From: JABDKH01 sp963768565
Lineage (GTDB): Bacteria > Bacteroidota > Rhodothermia > Rhodothermales > JABDKH01
DNA length: 64,000 nucleotides
NCBI GenBank assembly: GCA_963768565.1
Contig: CAVYIO010000015.1
Location: 62,001 to 126,000, forward strand
Reading direction: 5' to 3'
Positions 55,231 to 64,000 of the stretch are shown piece after piece. Both the position numbers and the translations under genes were made by a program. Every line of letters begins with the position of its first letter. The first letter of the stretch is position 1. The notes under the pieces are model-generated. The model saw only the letters and a program-made list of their open reading frames with translations, did not search any database and was not told where the DNA came from.

Positions 55231-56736
55231 CTAGCGGAACTCCTTGCGATTCTTCCATCCCGGCGAAGCATGAGTTGGCTCGCCGGCATCCTGCTGCCGG
55301 TGGTTCGAGTTGATCCGGGTTGACAGGGCGGCCGCAATGGATCCTGCGGCAAACTCTCTGTCGTCCAGTTGCGGCAGCGCGGAGGGCTCGAAATGCTGTT
55401 CGATAAACTGCGTGCTTATGTCGCCCTTCCGATAGGCCTCGTTGCGCATTACAAACTGACAGAACGGAATCGTAGTGCGGACTCCGTCGATAGCATAGGC
55501 TGAGAGCGCGCGGTCCATGCGGTTGATGGCCTCGATACGCGTCCGGCCCCATGCGGTGAGCTTCGAGATCATCGGGTCGTAGTGAATTTCGACTTTGCCA
55601 CCCTCCTCAACGCCCGCGTCCACGCGTACGAAAGGTCCCTCCGGGGGTCGGTGCCTCAGCAACGTCCCCGAGTCTGGCAGGAAACCGTTCGCGGGGTCCT
55701 CGGCATAGATCCGACTCTCGACAGCATGTCCCCGTAGGTGAAGATCGTCCTGTGTGACGGTGAGTGACCCGCCTTCGGCGATGCGAATCTGCTCGGCGAC
55801 GAGGTCCAGTCCGGTGATCCACTCCGTGACCGGGTGTTCAACCTGGAGCCGCGTGTTCATTTCCATGAAGTAGTAGTTCAGATCACTGTCAACGAGGAAC
55901 TCGACGGTGCCGGCATTGACGTAGCCGCATGAGCGTGCCGCTTCGACGGCGGCTTTTCCCATGCGCTCGCGCAGCGCTTCCGTCATGATCGGGGACGGCG
56001 CTTCCTCGATGACTTTCTGATGCCGTCGCTGAATCGAGCACTCACGCTCGAACAGATGGATGATGTTACCGTGTGCGTCAGCGAGTATTTGAAATTCGAT
56101 GTGGCGCGGCTTCTGAATGAGTTTCTCGAGAAAGACCCTTCCGTCACCAAATGCTGACTGAGCTTCGGACTGTGCCGAGGCGAGTGCTTTCTCGAGTTCC
56201 GATTCGCTTCGGACGACGCGCATGCCTTTACCGCCGCCGCCGGCGGCCGCTTTGAGCAGGACGGGGTAGCCGATTTCTGCCGCAATGGTCGCTGCCGCGC
56301 CAGCGGTTTCGACAGGTTCGACCGTGCCGGGCACGACCGGCACTCCCGCCGCCTCCATCATCTTGCGGGCGGCGGTCTTGTCGCCCATTGACCGGATGGC
56401 GGATGGCGGGGGGCCGATGAAACAGATCCCGTTCTCGGCGCACATGTCGGCGAAAGCGGCGTTCTCGGCGAGGAAGCCATAGCCCGGGTGGATGGCGTCA
56501 GAATCGGTCTGGCGGGCGAGATCGACGATCGCTTCCTGGCGCAGGTAGGATTCGCGTGACGGGGCCGGGCCGATCTCGTAGGCCTCGTCGCAGTAGCGTA
56601 CGTGGGGCGCGGAACGATCGGGAGTGCTGTAGACTGCTACGGTCTGGATGCCGAGCTCCTTACAGGTTCGTGCAATGCGAAGTGCGATCTCGCCACGATT
56701 CGCAATCAGAATCCGGTTGAATCTATGGTTGTACAT
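55231..56736 (-). CDS. accC: Acetyl-CoA carboxylase biotin carboxylase subunit
   Basis: An intact 501-residue frame. ILIANRGEIALRIARTCKE, PGYGFLAENAAFA, ATP-grasp LLKAAAGGGGKGMRVVRS, HIEFQILADAHGNIIHLFERECSIQRRHQKVIEEAPSP, and EMNTRLQVEHPVTEWITGLDLV are all AccC motifs. It carboxylates biotin on AccB in fatty acid synthesis. No accB neighbour is seen. A tail of about 45 residues beyond the usual end, rich in Ser, Asn and Gln, is unusual but may be a lineage feature. Confidence 0.93.
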   Translation of the reverse strand: MYNHRFNRILIANRGEIALRIARTCKELGIQTVAVYSTPDRSAPHVRYCDEAYEIGPAPSRESYLRQEAIVDLARQTDSDAIHPGYGFLAENAAFADMCAENGICFIGPPPSAIRSMGDKTAARKMMEAAGVPVVPGTVEPVETAGAAATIAAEIGYPVLLKAAAGGGGKGMRVVRSESELEKALASAQSEAQSAFGDGRVFLEKLIQKPRHIEFQILADAHGNIIHLFERECSIQRRHQKVIEEAPSPIMTEALRERMGKAAVEAARSCGYVNAGTVEFLVDSDLNYYFMEMNTRLQVEHPVTEWITGLDLVAEQIRIAEGGSLTVTQDDLHLRGHAVESRIYAEDPANGFLPDSGTLLRHRPPEGPFVRVDAGVEEGGKVEIHYDPMISKLTAWGRTRIEAINRMDRALSAYAIDGVRTTIPFCQFVMRNEAYRKGDISTQFIEQHFEPSALPQLDDREFAAGSIAAALSTRINSNHRQQDAGEPTHASPGWKNRKEFR

Positions 56737-56906
56737 TTGGTCGCGTGCGCATCCTCTGGCACGGATTGTGCGTTCACACTTAATAGAAAGGAAACGAAGA
56801 CATATGCCGCCGCAACGGACTCGAACCGGAAGAAATGCCCGGCATCCGGTGACAGAACGGCCGACCGGAGCTAAAAGACTTCCCGTTGCAGCGGTCTCGC
56901 AGAGCG

Positions 56907-57844
56907 ATGCCCGAACATAAGGATTACTACAAAATACTCGGTGTGAGCGAGTCGGATGGGGCGGCCGAGATAAAAAAGGCGTATCGGAAGCTCGCTCAGA
57001 AGTACCATCCCGACAGGAATCCGGGCGACAAAGCCTCGGAGGACCGCTTCAAAGAAGTCCAGGAGGCGAACGAGGTGCTTTCGGACTCTAAGAAGCGGAA
57101 GGAGTACGACAAGCGCCGGAAGAACCCGCTCGGGTACGGCGACGGGTTTGCTACATCAGGCGGCGGTCGTTTCTATCGCTCGCCGGATGGCACGTATGTA
57201 CGTTTTGACGGCGGGCCCGGACAGCCCGGTTCTGGTGGACCGGGGCCGGATGCGTTCGGCGATTTCGGGGGAATATTCGACAGGTTCTTTAGTGGCGGGG
57301 CGCCGGAGCCGACGGGTGCCGTCGGGGACGATCATCCCGACTGGATTCCGAGACGACGCTCCGGATTAGTTTTGATCGTGCGTTGCGTGGTGGAAGAACG
57401 GAAGTAACCCTTCCGTCCGGTGAACGCGTGCGGATCAACATACCGAAGGGCGTGCGGCAGGGGTTCAAGATTCGGCTCAAGGGCAGGGGTCAGCGCGGGC
57501 CCGGTAACAGGCGCGGAGATCTCTATGTCTCTTTCCTTATTGAGCCACATGCGGAGTTGCGCCGGGACGGTGATGACGTGCTGGCGCACGTACGCATCAA
57601 TGTCTTTGAAGCAATGCTGGGCACTTCGCTGGAGGTTGCCAACGCATACGGGAAGACGATCAAGGTGCAGATTCCGGCGGGTACGCAGCCGGGCGAGCGA
57701 CTTCGGCTGGGAGGCCAGGGAATCGAGACGGAGACACGGACAGGTGACATGTTCGTAGAGGTGGATGTTGAGGTGCCGAAGAAACTGACGAAGGAGCAGA
57801 AGGAGAAGCTCGACAAAGCCGCGCGGGATGCGGGTCTGCTCTAG
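56907..57844 (+). CDS. J-domain protein (DnaJ/CbpA-like, without zinc finger), frameshifted
   Basis: Two frames join near 57365: 56907-57407 and on to 57844, about 310 residues. The J domain (DYYKILGVSESDGAAEIKKAYRKLAQKYHPDRNPGD, with the HPD motif) is followed by a Gly/Phe-rich stretch and then two C-terminal beta domains (FDRALRGGRTEVTLPSGERVRINIPKGVRQG, HAELRRDGDDVLAHVRINVFEAMLG). No zinc-finger CXXCXGXG repeats lie between them, as in CbpA. It cooperates with DnaK (not in window). The shift is most likely an error. Confidence 0.87.
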
Positions 57845-57863
57845 TCGGGCCATGGCGCCAGAC

Positions 57864-58510
57864 GTTGTTGCGAGGGAGCCCAGGCGACCGAAGCAATCTG
57901 AGACGTTCAGGCGGCATCCCGACCGCCCGGATTGCTTCGCTGCGGTTCGCAACGACGCCAACGTCGTTGCGAGGGAGCTCAGGCGACCGAAGCAATCTGA
58001 GACGTTCAGGCGGCACCCCGCCGCCCGGATTGCTTCACTTCGTTCGCAATGACAGGGTAATGGGATTGCTCACTGCGGTTCGCCATGACGTCAACGTCGT
58101 TGCGAGGGAGCCCCGGCGACCGAAGCAATCTGAGACGTTCAGGCGGCACCCCGCCGCCCGGATTGCTTCACTTCGTTCGCAATGACGCCAGCGGTCATGA
58201 CGAACGGTGCCCAGGCGACCGAAGCAATCTGAGGCGTTCAGGCAAATCCCACCGCCCGGATTGCTCACTGCGGTTCGCAACGACGGGGTAGAAACTGCCC
58301 AGGCGACCGAAGCAATCTGAGGCGTTCAGGCAAATCCCACCGCCCGGATTGCTTCACTTCGTTCGCAATGACAGGGTAATGGGATTGCTCACTGCGATTC
58401 GCCATGACGTCAACGTCGTTGCGAGGGAGCCCAGGCGACCGAAGCAATCTGAGACGTTCAGGCACACCCCGTCGCCCGGCCAGCTTCACTGCGGTTCGCA
58501 CCAACACCTC
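57864..58510. repeat. Second palindromic repeat cluster, six copies
   Basis: GACCGAAGCAATCTGA recurs at about 57886, 57985, 58118, 58217, 58305 and 58437 (spacing 88-133 bp). Each unit has a left arm (GTTGCGAGGGAGCCCAGGCGACCGAAGCAATC), a middle (TGAGACGTTCAGGCGGCACC) and a right arm (GATTGCTTCACTTCGTTCGCAATGAC), imperfectly inverted. The ends share the TTGCGA...GCAATC/GATTGC...CGCAATGAC core with the 1.6-2.4 kb array, but the internal sequence differs. It lies between the J-protein stop and the convergent ruvA stop. Confidence 0.9.
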
Positions 58511-58519
58511 GACTTGCGA

Positions 58520-59113
58520 CTACCCCGCCTGAAGGGCGTGTCGTACCAACTCCTCGACCGAGTTGATGCCCGGGTGATCTTTCAGCGCACGGCTGATACT
58601 TCGCTCCGCTCCTGCCCGCGACAACCCGAGTGCTTCCAGAGCTGCGAGCGCGTCGGCCCGCAATGAACTTGCTGCTCCGGCGACGCCCCCCGCCGGCACG
58701 TTCAATTCCACTCGCGCGAACTTGTCTTTAAGCTCCACCACCAGCCGCTCTGCCGTCTTGCGACCCACACCGGGTATTCCGGTCAGGACGCCGACATCGC
58801 CGCGGACGACATGTTCTTGAAGGTCCGCGGGCGGAAATGCGGACAGTGCCGCGAGCGCGAGTTTCGGACCGACGCCCGACACACTCAGCATGGCCTCGAA
58901 AATCGACCGCTGATCGACATCAGCAAAACCGTACAGCAGGATCGCATCCTCCCGAACATAGTGATGTGTATGCAGGATGGCCTGCTTGCCTGCGTCGGGA
59001 AGTTTCTCGTACGTCGAAGTCGGAATGCGGATCTCATACCCGATTCCCTGAACGTCGATAACCACTTCGGTGGCCTTCTTCGAAACAAGTTTTCCCGACA
59101 CGTAGGTGATCAT
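58520..59113 (-). CDS. ruvA: Holliday junction branch migration protein RuvA
   Basis: The start ATG at 59113 gives MITYVSGKLVSKKATEVVID, the standard RuvA start (the frame is open upstream to 59161). 197 residues. The OB-fold YEIRIPTSTYEKLP and LLYGFADVDQRSIFEAML, the two helix-hairpin-helices (VSGVGPKLALAAL and IPGVGRKTAERLVVELKDK), and domain III (RADALAALEALGLSRAGAERSI) are all present. It binds four-way junctions with RuvB (outside). It overlaps the nadE stop by 4 bp. Confidence 0.94.
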   Translation of the reverse strand: MITYVSGKLVSKKATEVVIDVQGIGYEIRIPTSTYEKLPDAGKQAILHTHHYVREDAILLYGFADVDQRSIFEAMLSVSGVGPKLALAALSAFPPADLQEHVVRGDVGVLTGIPGVGRKTAERLVVELKDKFARVELNVPAGGVAGAASSLRADALAALEALGLSRAGAERSISRALKDHPGINSVEELVRHALQAG

Positions 59114-60798
59114 GCGTCCGTCTTTCCTGATTTGTTCTTCTTCGCCACGTCCCGGTTCCAACGCATCACGATCGGCACTCGCCTTCCCATTCCGAACGCT
59201 TTCGTGCTTACGCGTATTCCGGGTGCTGCCTGCCGCCGCTTGTATTCGTTGCGATCGACCATATCCAGGATGCTTCTTACAAGCGGTTCGTCAAATGAAG
59301 TCGACTCCACAATCTCGTCCAGCTCCTGCTGGTCCTCGACGTATAACTCGAGGATGCGGTCGAGCACGGCATAGTCGGGTAACGAATCGCTGTCTTGTTG
59401 ATCCGGCCGAAGCTCGGCAGACGGCGGCTTCTCGATCGTGCTTCTCGGAATGAGTTCACGTCCAGCGCGTTCGTTAATGTATTCGGCGACTTCGTAGACC
59501 TGCGTCTTGTATACGTCGGCAAGGACCGCGAGTCCGCCGTTCATGTCCCCGTACAGCGTGGCGTATCCGACGGACATTTCGCTCTTGTTGCCGGTCGACA
59601 GGAGTAGATATCCGAACTTGTTTGACACGGCCATGAGCGTGACGCCCCGCGAGCGCGCCTGGATGTTCTCTTCCGCGACGTCGGCGCTCGTCTCAGCGAA
59701 GACGGACTCGAGCATCTCGTCGAAAGCCGATACGGCAGGCCCGATGCCGATATTATGGAACTCGATTCCGAGATTGGAAGCGAGTGTTTCGGAGTCAGTC
59801 ACGGATCCCGCGGACGAATAGGCCGACGGCATGGTAATCCCGACCACATTCTCGGGTCCGAGAGCTGCAACAGCGAGTGCGCAGGTAACAGCCGAGTCAA
59901 TCCCCCCGGAAAGACCAATCAATGTCTTGTTGAACGCACCGGTCTTGAAAAAATAGTCGGCAATACCGAGCGTCAGTGCGTCGTGCAGTTGCTCAGCCTC
60001 CGTCAGCGCGACCGAACAGGGCGAGGGTTCTGCCTCCGTGTCCCAGATCACGAGGTCTTCCCGAAAGGAGGCGGCGCACACGACCAGTTCGCCCCGGTCA
60101 TTGTGCACGCGGCTGTCGCCATCAAAGACGACCTCTGTATTTGCCCCGACCTGATTGACGAGCACGAACGGGATCCCGTGCTCAATGCAGATTTCTTCGA
60201 CGACTTCGTTCCTGCGCTCGTGCTTCCCGACCGAAAATGGTGACGCACTGATGTTGACGAAGAGATCGGCTCCCATCTCCGCAAGCCTGTCGATCGGGTT
60301 CGTTCGGTAAAGATGATAGTCGGCCTGCTCCTCGTTATTCCACATGTCTTCGCAGATATGCAGTCCGAGTTGTAGGCCGCGCCATTCGACGAGTTGGAGG
60401 TGATGTGTCGGCTCGAAGTAGCGGTATTCGTCGAAGACGTCGTAGGTGGGCAGCAGCGATTTATGCACCTCTGCGACACGTGATCCGCCCTCGACAAGAA
60501 TTGCTGCATTGAACAGGCGTTTTCCGACGTCGTCAGAATTCCGAACGGGCGATCCCACGATGGCGGCAAGGCCTGCGGGCAGATTCGCCGCGAAACGGTC
60601 AACAGCATCGCTGCAGGAGTCAATGAATGAGTCGTTTTCGAGCAGATCAAGAGCCGGATAGCCGCAGATCGATAACTCCGGATAGACGACCAGATCAGCG
60701 CCAAGGCCTGCGGCCCGTCCGGCATGTTCCAGCATCCGCGACACGTTGCCATCGACGTCGCCGACGGTCGGGTTGATCTGTGCAAGGGCTATCTTCAT
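59110..60798 (-). CDS. nadE: Glutamine-dependent NAD+ synthetase
   Basis: An intact 562-residue frame. N-terminal carbon-nitrogen hydrolase domain: catalytic Glu in VVYPELSICGYPALDLL, Lys in VHKSLLPTYDVFDEYRYF and Cys in LGLHICEDMWNN. The C-terminal synthetase has the P-loop LIGLSGGIDSAVTCALAVAALG, and STGNKSEMSVGYATLYGDMNGG. It makes NAD+ from deamido-NAD with glutamine-derived ammonia. It is co-transcribed with ruvA. Confidence 0.94.
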   Translation of the reverse strand: MKIALAQINPTVGDVDGNVSRMLEHAGRAAGLGADLVVYPELSICGYPALDLLENDSFIDSCSDAVDRFAANLPAGLAAIVGSPVRNSDDVGKRLFNAAILVEGGSRVAEVHKSLLPTYDVFDEYRYFEPTHHLQLVEWRGLQLGLHICEDMWNNEEQADYHLYRTNPIDRLAEMGADLFVNISASPFSVGKHERRNEVVEEICIEHGIPFVLVNQVGANTEVVFDGDSRVHNDRGELVVCAASFREDLVIWDTEAEPSPCSVALTEAEQLHDALTLGIADYFFKTGAFNKTLIGLSGGIDSAVTCALAVAALGPENVVGITMPSAYSSAGSVTDSETLASNLGIEFHNIGIGPAVSAFDEMLESVFAETSADVAEENIQARSRGVTLMAVSNKFGYLLLSTGNKSEMSVGYATLYGDMNGGLAVLADVYKTQVYEVAEYINERAGRELIPRSTIEKPPSAELRPDQQDSDSLPDYAVLDRILELYVEDQQELDEIVESTSFDEPLVRSILDMVDRNEYKRRQAAPGIRVSTKAFGMGRRVPIVMRWNRDVAKKNKSGKTDA

Positions 60799-60962
60799 CG
60801 CATCGAGAGATCGTTTTGCGCGCGCTCGATCAGCACGCCCAGGAGCCGGAAGTCGTTCCCGCTAACGTGCGTTCTTGAAACGGAAACACGATCTTATCCA
60901 ACAGAATCGCGTCCGAAGTTTGGACCGGTCCGACTGTAAAACTAATCGCGTGGAGGAAAGGT

Positions 60963-62291
60963 ATGCCGCGGATTCTTGTGCTGCTCTTGATGACGAGTGT
61001 CTGCCTGTCCTGCTTCGGGCAGCAATCACCGGCAACCGACGATGATTCGTCGGTCGTGGCGATCGTGGGTGCGACTGTCATTTCGATGGATTCGGACGCG
61101 GTGCAGCGAGACCATACCATCGTGATCAGGGGTGACAGGATCGTATCGGTTGGTCCGGTTGAGGAAGTGGAGATTCCTGACGAAGCAACCCGGATCGAAG
61201 GGCGGGGCCGATATGTCGTGCCAGGCCTTGCTGAAATGCATGGACACATCCCCTCGCCAGGCCAATCGCAGGAGTTCATTGACGCCGTGCTCTTTCTGTA
61301 CGTTGCGAACGGAGTCACGACTGTCCGCGGCATGCTGGGATATGACGGTCAGCTTGAGCTGAAGGACCGGGTGTTGAGCAGCGAGACGATCGGGCCGACC
61401 CTGTATCTGGCGGGACCGAGTTTCAATGGCAGGTCCGTTCAGAGCCCCGAAGAGGCGGAAAGAATGGCCAGGCGACAGGCAGCGGAAGGATGGGACCTGA
61501 TCAAGATCCATCCGGGTCTTTCGCTCGAGAGTTATGATCGGATGGCGGAGACGGCAAGGGAACTGGGTATGCGTTTCGGGGGTCACGTTCCCGAGGACGT
61601 GGGACTCCTGCATGCGCTTGAGATGGGACAGGAGACGTTTGATCATATCGACGGATACACGGCGTACCTGGGCTCGGCCGATCGAGATGTGGCGGACGGC
61701 GACCTGAGAGACATCGCCCGGAAGACGCGCGACGCCGGCGCATATGTCGTCCCGACCATGGCGCTCTGGGAGACGCTCTGGGGGATCGCTGATCTGTCGG
61801 TCATGGCGAGTTACCCGGAGCTGAAGTACATGCCGGCTGCGACGGTGCGAATCGTGGGAGTCCAACGTCAGGCAGCGCATGAGTCAGGCGGACCCGGAGG
61901 CTGGCGTCTCGTGTCATCGATACGAGGATGCGGCTTCTGAAGGTGATGCAGGATGAAGGCGTCAAGATTCTATTCGGCACTGACGCTCCCCAGCTGTTCA
62001 GCGTGCCGGGTTTTTCTGTGCATCGAGAGGTCGTGCGTATGGTGGAAGCGGGACTCTCGCCTTTTGACATCCTCGTTTCTGCGACGCGCAATGTCGGCGA
62101 GTACTTTGCCAACGAGGATACGTTTGGAACCATCGCGTCGGGACAGCGCGCGGATCTGCTGGTACTGGAGGCGGATCCGCTGGCGGACATTTCGAATCTC
62201 ACGCGCAGAGCCGGCGTGGTGCTACAGGGGGAGATGGATTTCGGAGCGTGAGATTCAGGAGAGACTGGCGCAGATCGCGTCGGCCCGGTAG
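60963..62291 (+). CDS. Secreted amidohydrolase-family protein (imidazolonepropionase-like), frameshifted
   Basis: Three frames join: 60963-61940, then 61928 to about 62235, then to 62291, with shifts near 61905 and 62235. A lipoprotein-like signal (LVLLLMTSVCLSCFGQ) opens. The amidohydrolase features are VVAIVGATVISMDSDAVQRDHTIVIRGDRIVSVG, YVVPGLAEMHGHIPSP (metal His pair), FGGHVPEDVGL, TFDHIDGYTAYL, VKILFGTDAPQLFSVPG (metal Asp) and SGQRADLLVLEADPL. The C-terminus GRWISEREIQERLAQIASAR is in the third frame. The substrate is unknown; such enzymes hydrolyse imides, dipeptides or similar. Confidence 0.85.
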
Positions 62292-62557
62292 CGCACGAGA
62301 TCAGGCCCGTTCGGGTTGCGCACTGTGCGGTGCCCGAGATTCGCGATGCTCCAGGAAGACGACCACCATCGTTCCCGCCAGACCAATTGCGGCAACAAAA
62401 TACATTCTATGTGGAATGCTGCTGCAGCGCAGCAACGGAGGATGCGAAATCCGGCGCTATAGAGAACGCTTCTGTGGCGGTAACGAGGGGCGAGGATGTG
62501 CGTGGGTACGTGGAGGGTGAATCACGATGGTCGAAAAGTCGGCACCTGGCGGGCACG
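62292..62557. other. Intergenic stretch between convergent genes
   Basis: About 265 bp between the convergent amidohydrolase and kinase genes. No gene is recognised. Small frames run across it but have no family-like sequence. No strong terminator hairpin was seen. Confidence 0.35.
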
Positions 62558-64000
62558 TCATTCGCCAGCCTGGTCCACGTCCCGAAAGGCCTGCTTGAAG
62601 ACGGTCCGGAGGGAGTCGGTTATCGTCCGTGCTCGCTCCGCTTCAGTCCGGTACAGTGTGGCGTCTTCGGGGCGGTTCGTGTGCTCGTAGAGGGCGACGA
62701 GGTCGAGTGTGGCGGCCAGGCAGGAGGGAGTTGCATTGCTACAGGGTGTGGCCCGTCCGGGCTCGAGGAATGGCGACGAGATGGGCGTTGGTGCCAGCTT
62801 TCCGACGCACGACGACAGGGCCTCTTCCGCCTTTTCCAGATCGCCTTCTCGCATTGCCAGGCGTCCTTTTAGGCATACAACATCGACCCACAGAGCCTGA
62901 TAGGCCGGATCCTGCGGAAGCCTCGTGAGAATAGAGTCGGCCATGGCGAGGAACTGATGAGAATCGTCCAGACGGCCCAGTTCGGCATTCAGGTATGACC
63001 TCATGCCGTAGTGAATTACGAGCTGCCCGTCTCGGTAGCGATGGCCGTCTGAATCCGGAACGAAGGACTCTTCTATGAAAGCGATGGCCTCCTGTGCGAG
63101 TAAGTCGGCGTCTGCGTATCGACCGGCGTACAGATTGAAATTGGCCAACGATTGCAGGATGAACGGGAAGTTGTTGCCCTCATTCCGGAGCCTCAGCATC
63201 GCGGCTGCTCGTGCCAGTTTGGAGAGGGCGTCAGCGGGAGAATCAGTAAAGCTGTCGTAATACAGTGCCTCGGCGAGCTTGGGATGTGGGGGTGAGTAGA
63301 GCCGTTCCCGGAGATTGAACGTCATGCGGTGGTGCTGTGCCGCCTTGTCCCAGAGACCGAGGGCACCGTATGTGTCTCCGACGATGTGGTGCAAGTCGGC
63401 GCGGAGGTCCGGCTGGTTGGCGAAGTCTATCGGGATCCGCGCAGCCGCTTCGTTGAGCACTTCGATGATGGGCGTGTCCGGGCCCTTGTTCTTCACTGCG
63501 ACATACCATCGGGCATTGGGAGCGCGGAGGATCTGTTCGAGGAAGCCGGCCACCGCCTGTGCGCGTTCCGCCTGGTCCACCGCCTCGGTGGCCGCCAGCT
63601 GGGCCCTGTTGCGCTCTCTCGTCAGGCTTGCTGTAAACAGCGTGATCAACGTGATCAGGACGGCGAGAACGAGAGACGCGGCACCGACTCCTAACCGGTG
63701 TCGTCTGACAAATTTACCGAGACGATACCCGATAGAGTCCGACCGGGCGACGACCGGAAGTCCATCGAGATGACGCCGAATGTCAGCGGCCAGCGCGTCC
63801 GCCGTCGAGTACCGTCGTGAGGGTTCCTTTGCCAGCGCCTTCAGTACAACCTGGTCGAGGTCACCCCGAAGTTGTCGACCTGAACGGCGCTCTTCAACGA
63901 CATCGGACGGCCGTGGCGGGACTACGTCGCAAACCACTCGCTCAGTCTGGGATGCGGTGAGGGAGTCGAGATCATACGGAAGGACGCCGGTCAAGAGGTT
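62558..64000 (-). CDS. Ser/Thr protein kinase with C-terminal TPR-like region (partial at right edge)
   Basis: The frame is open at the right edge of the window (NLLTGVLPYDLDS), so the kinase domain lies outside except for its last part: LTGVLPYDLDS, the PSRRYSTADALAADIRRHLDGLPV end of the kinase fold, with the KALAKEPSRRY motif of the Pkn-type kinases. A membrane helix (LGVGAASLVLAVLITLITLF) follows, then TPR-like helical repeats (DTYGALGLWDKAAQHHRMTF, LAEEALY..., NLYAGRYADADLLAQEAIAF, LKGRLAMREGDLEKAEEAL). This layout is common among transmembrane Pkn kinases with TPR sensors. Confidence 0.88.
   Translation of the reverse strand, partial: NLLTGVLPYDLDSLTASQTERVVCDVVPPRPSDVVEERRSGRQLRGDLDQVVLKALAKEPSRRYSTADALAADIRRHLDGLPVVARSDSIGYRLGKFVRRHRLGVGAASLVLAVLITLITLFTASLTRERNRAQLAATEAVDQAERAQAVAGFLEQILRAPNARWYVAVKNKGPDTPIIEVLNEAAARIPIDFANQPDLRADLHHIVGDTYGALGLWDKAAQHHRMTFNLRERLYSPPHPKLAEALYYDSFTDSPADALSKLARAAAMLRLRNEGNNFPFILQSLANFNLYAGRYADADLLAQEAIAFIEESFVPDSDGHRYRDGQLVIHYGMRSYLNAELGRLDDSHQFLAMADSILTRLPQDPAYQALWVDVVCLKGRLAMREGDLEKAEEALSSCVGKLAPTPISSPFLEPGRATPCSNATPSCLAATLDLVALYEHTNRPEDATLYRTEAERARTITDSLRTVFKQAFRDVDQAGE

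Noticed and set aside
56800..56850. ACTCGAACCGG motif resembling a tRNA T-arm on the minus strand
   Set aside because: No matching acceptor or anticodon stem was found within the expected 70-90 bases.
57828..58666. Open frames of 68-106 residues in both strands of the second repeat cluster
   Set aside because: They reflect the palindromic repeat sequence (RSNLRRSG-like peptides repeated), not coding.

Overview
The window reads as a piece of chromosome from a moderately GC-rich, Gram-negative member of the FCB group. Rhodothermota or a near relative such as Ignavibacteriota or Calditrichota fits best. The pointers are three proteins ending in type IX secretion (T9SS) sorting domains with the YPNPF signature (5.9, 21.8 and 34.6 kb), a PorX-type response regulator, a WG-repeat lipoprotein, and a Rho factor with a long Arg/Gly/Asp-rich insert. 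There is no rRNA, and I found no tRNA, CRISPR array, phage gene or transposase. Layout: 0-6 kb holds the tail of an ATPase-like gene, an SRPBCC protein, seven tandem ~128-bp palindromic repeats, a HhH-GPD protein and a ligase-associated exonuclease/ATP-dependent DNA ligase pair. 6-12 kb is one very large secreted protein gene on the minus strand (SBBP repeats, CSLREA segment, lipase-like region, T9SS tail), broken into many frames. 12-13.7 kb holds a YdjM-like membrane hydrolase and a small membrane protein. 13.8-30 kb is the centrepiece: a Rieske/cytochrome b6-type complex, eight c-type cytochromes carrying 89 heme-binding motifs by my count, two related di-heme b-type cytochromes (one free, one fused to a 17-heme cytochrome) and an outer-membrane beta-barrel. 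All lie on the plus strand, and together they could carry electrons from quinol to the periplasm and perhaps to the cell surface. 30-33 kb holds an HlyD-like adaptor, a VTC-domain protein and a DUF4956 membrane protein. 34.5-37 kb has a BNR-repeat T9SS protein. 37-42.5 kb is a sulfur-handling set on the minus strand (two YeeE/YedE half-transporters, MBL-rhodanese protein, SulP permease, HiPIP) with a divergent ArsR regulator. 42.5-64 kb is mostly housekeeping: recJ, an MFS pump, a HAD phosphatase, rho, folC-tsaE, porX, ferritin, trmB, accC, a J-domain protein, a second palindromic repeat cluster, ruvA-nadE, an amidohydrolase and the tail of a Ser/Thr kinase. Many conserved genes (ligase, exonuclease, cytochrome b, rho, J-protein and others) are interrupted by single-base frameshifts while long neighbours are intact. 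I read most of these as sequencing or assembly errors rather than decay, and I annotate each broken gene as one locus with the estimated shift points. Functional calls rest on motif recognition only; no search was run.
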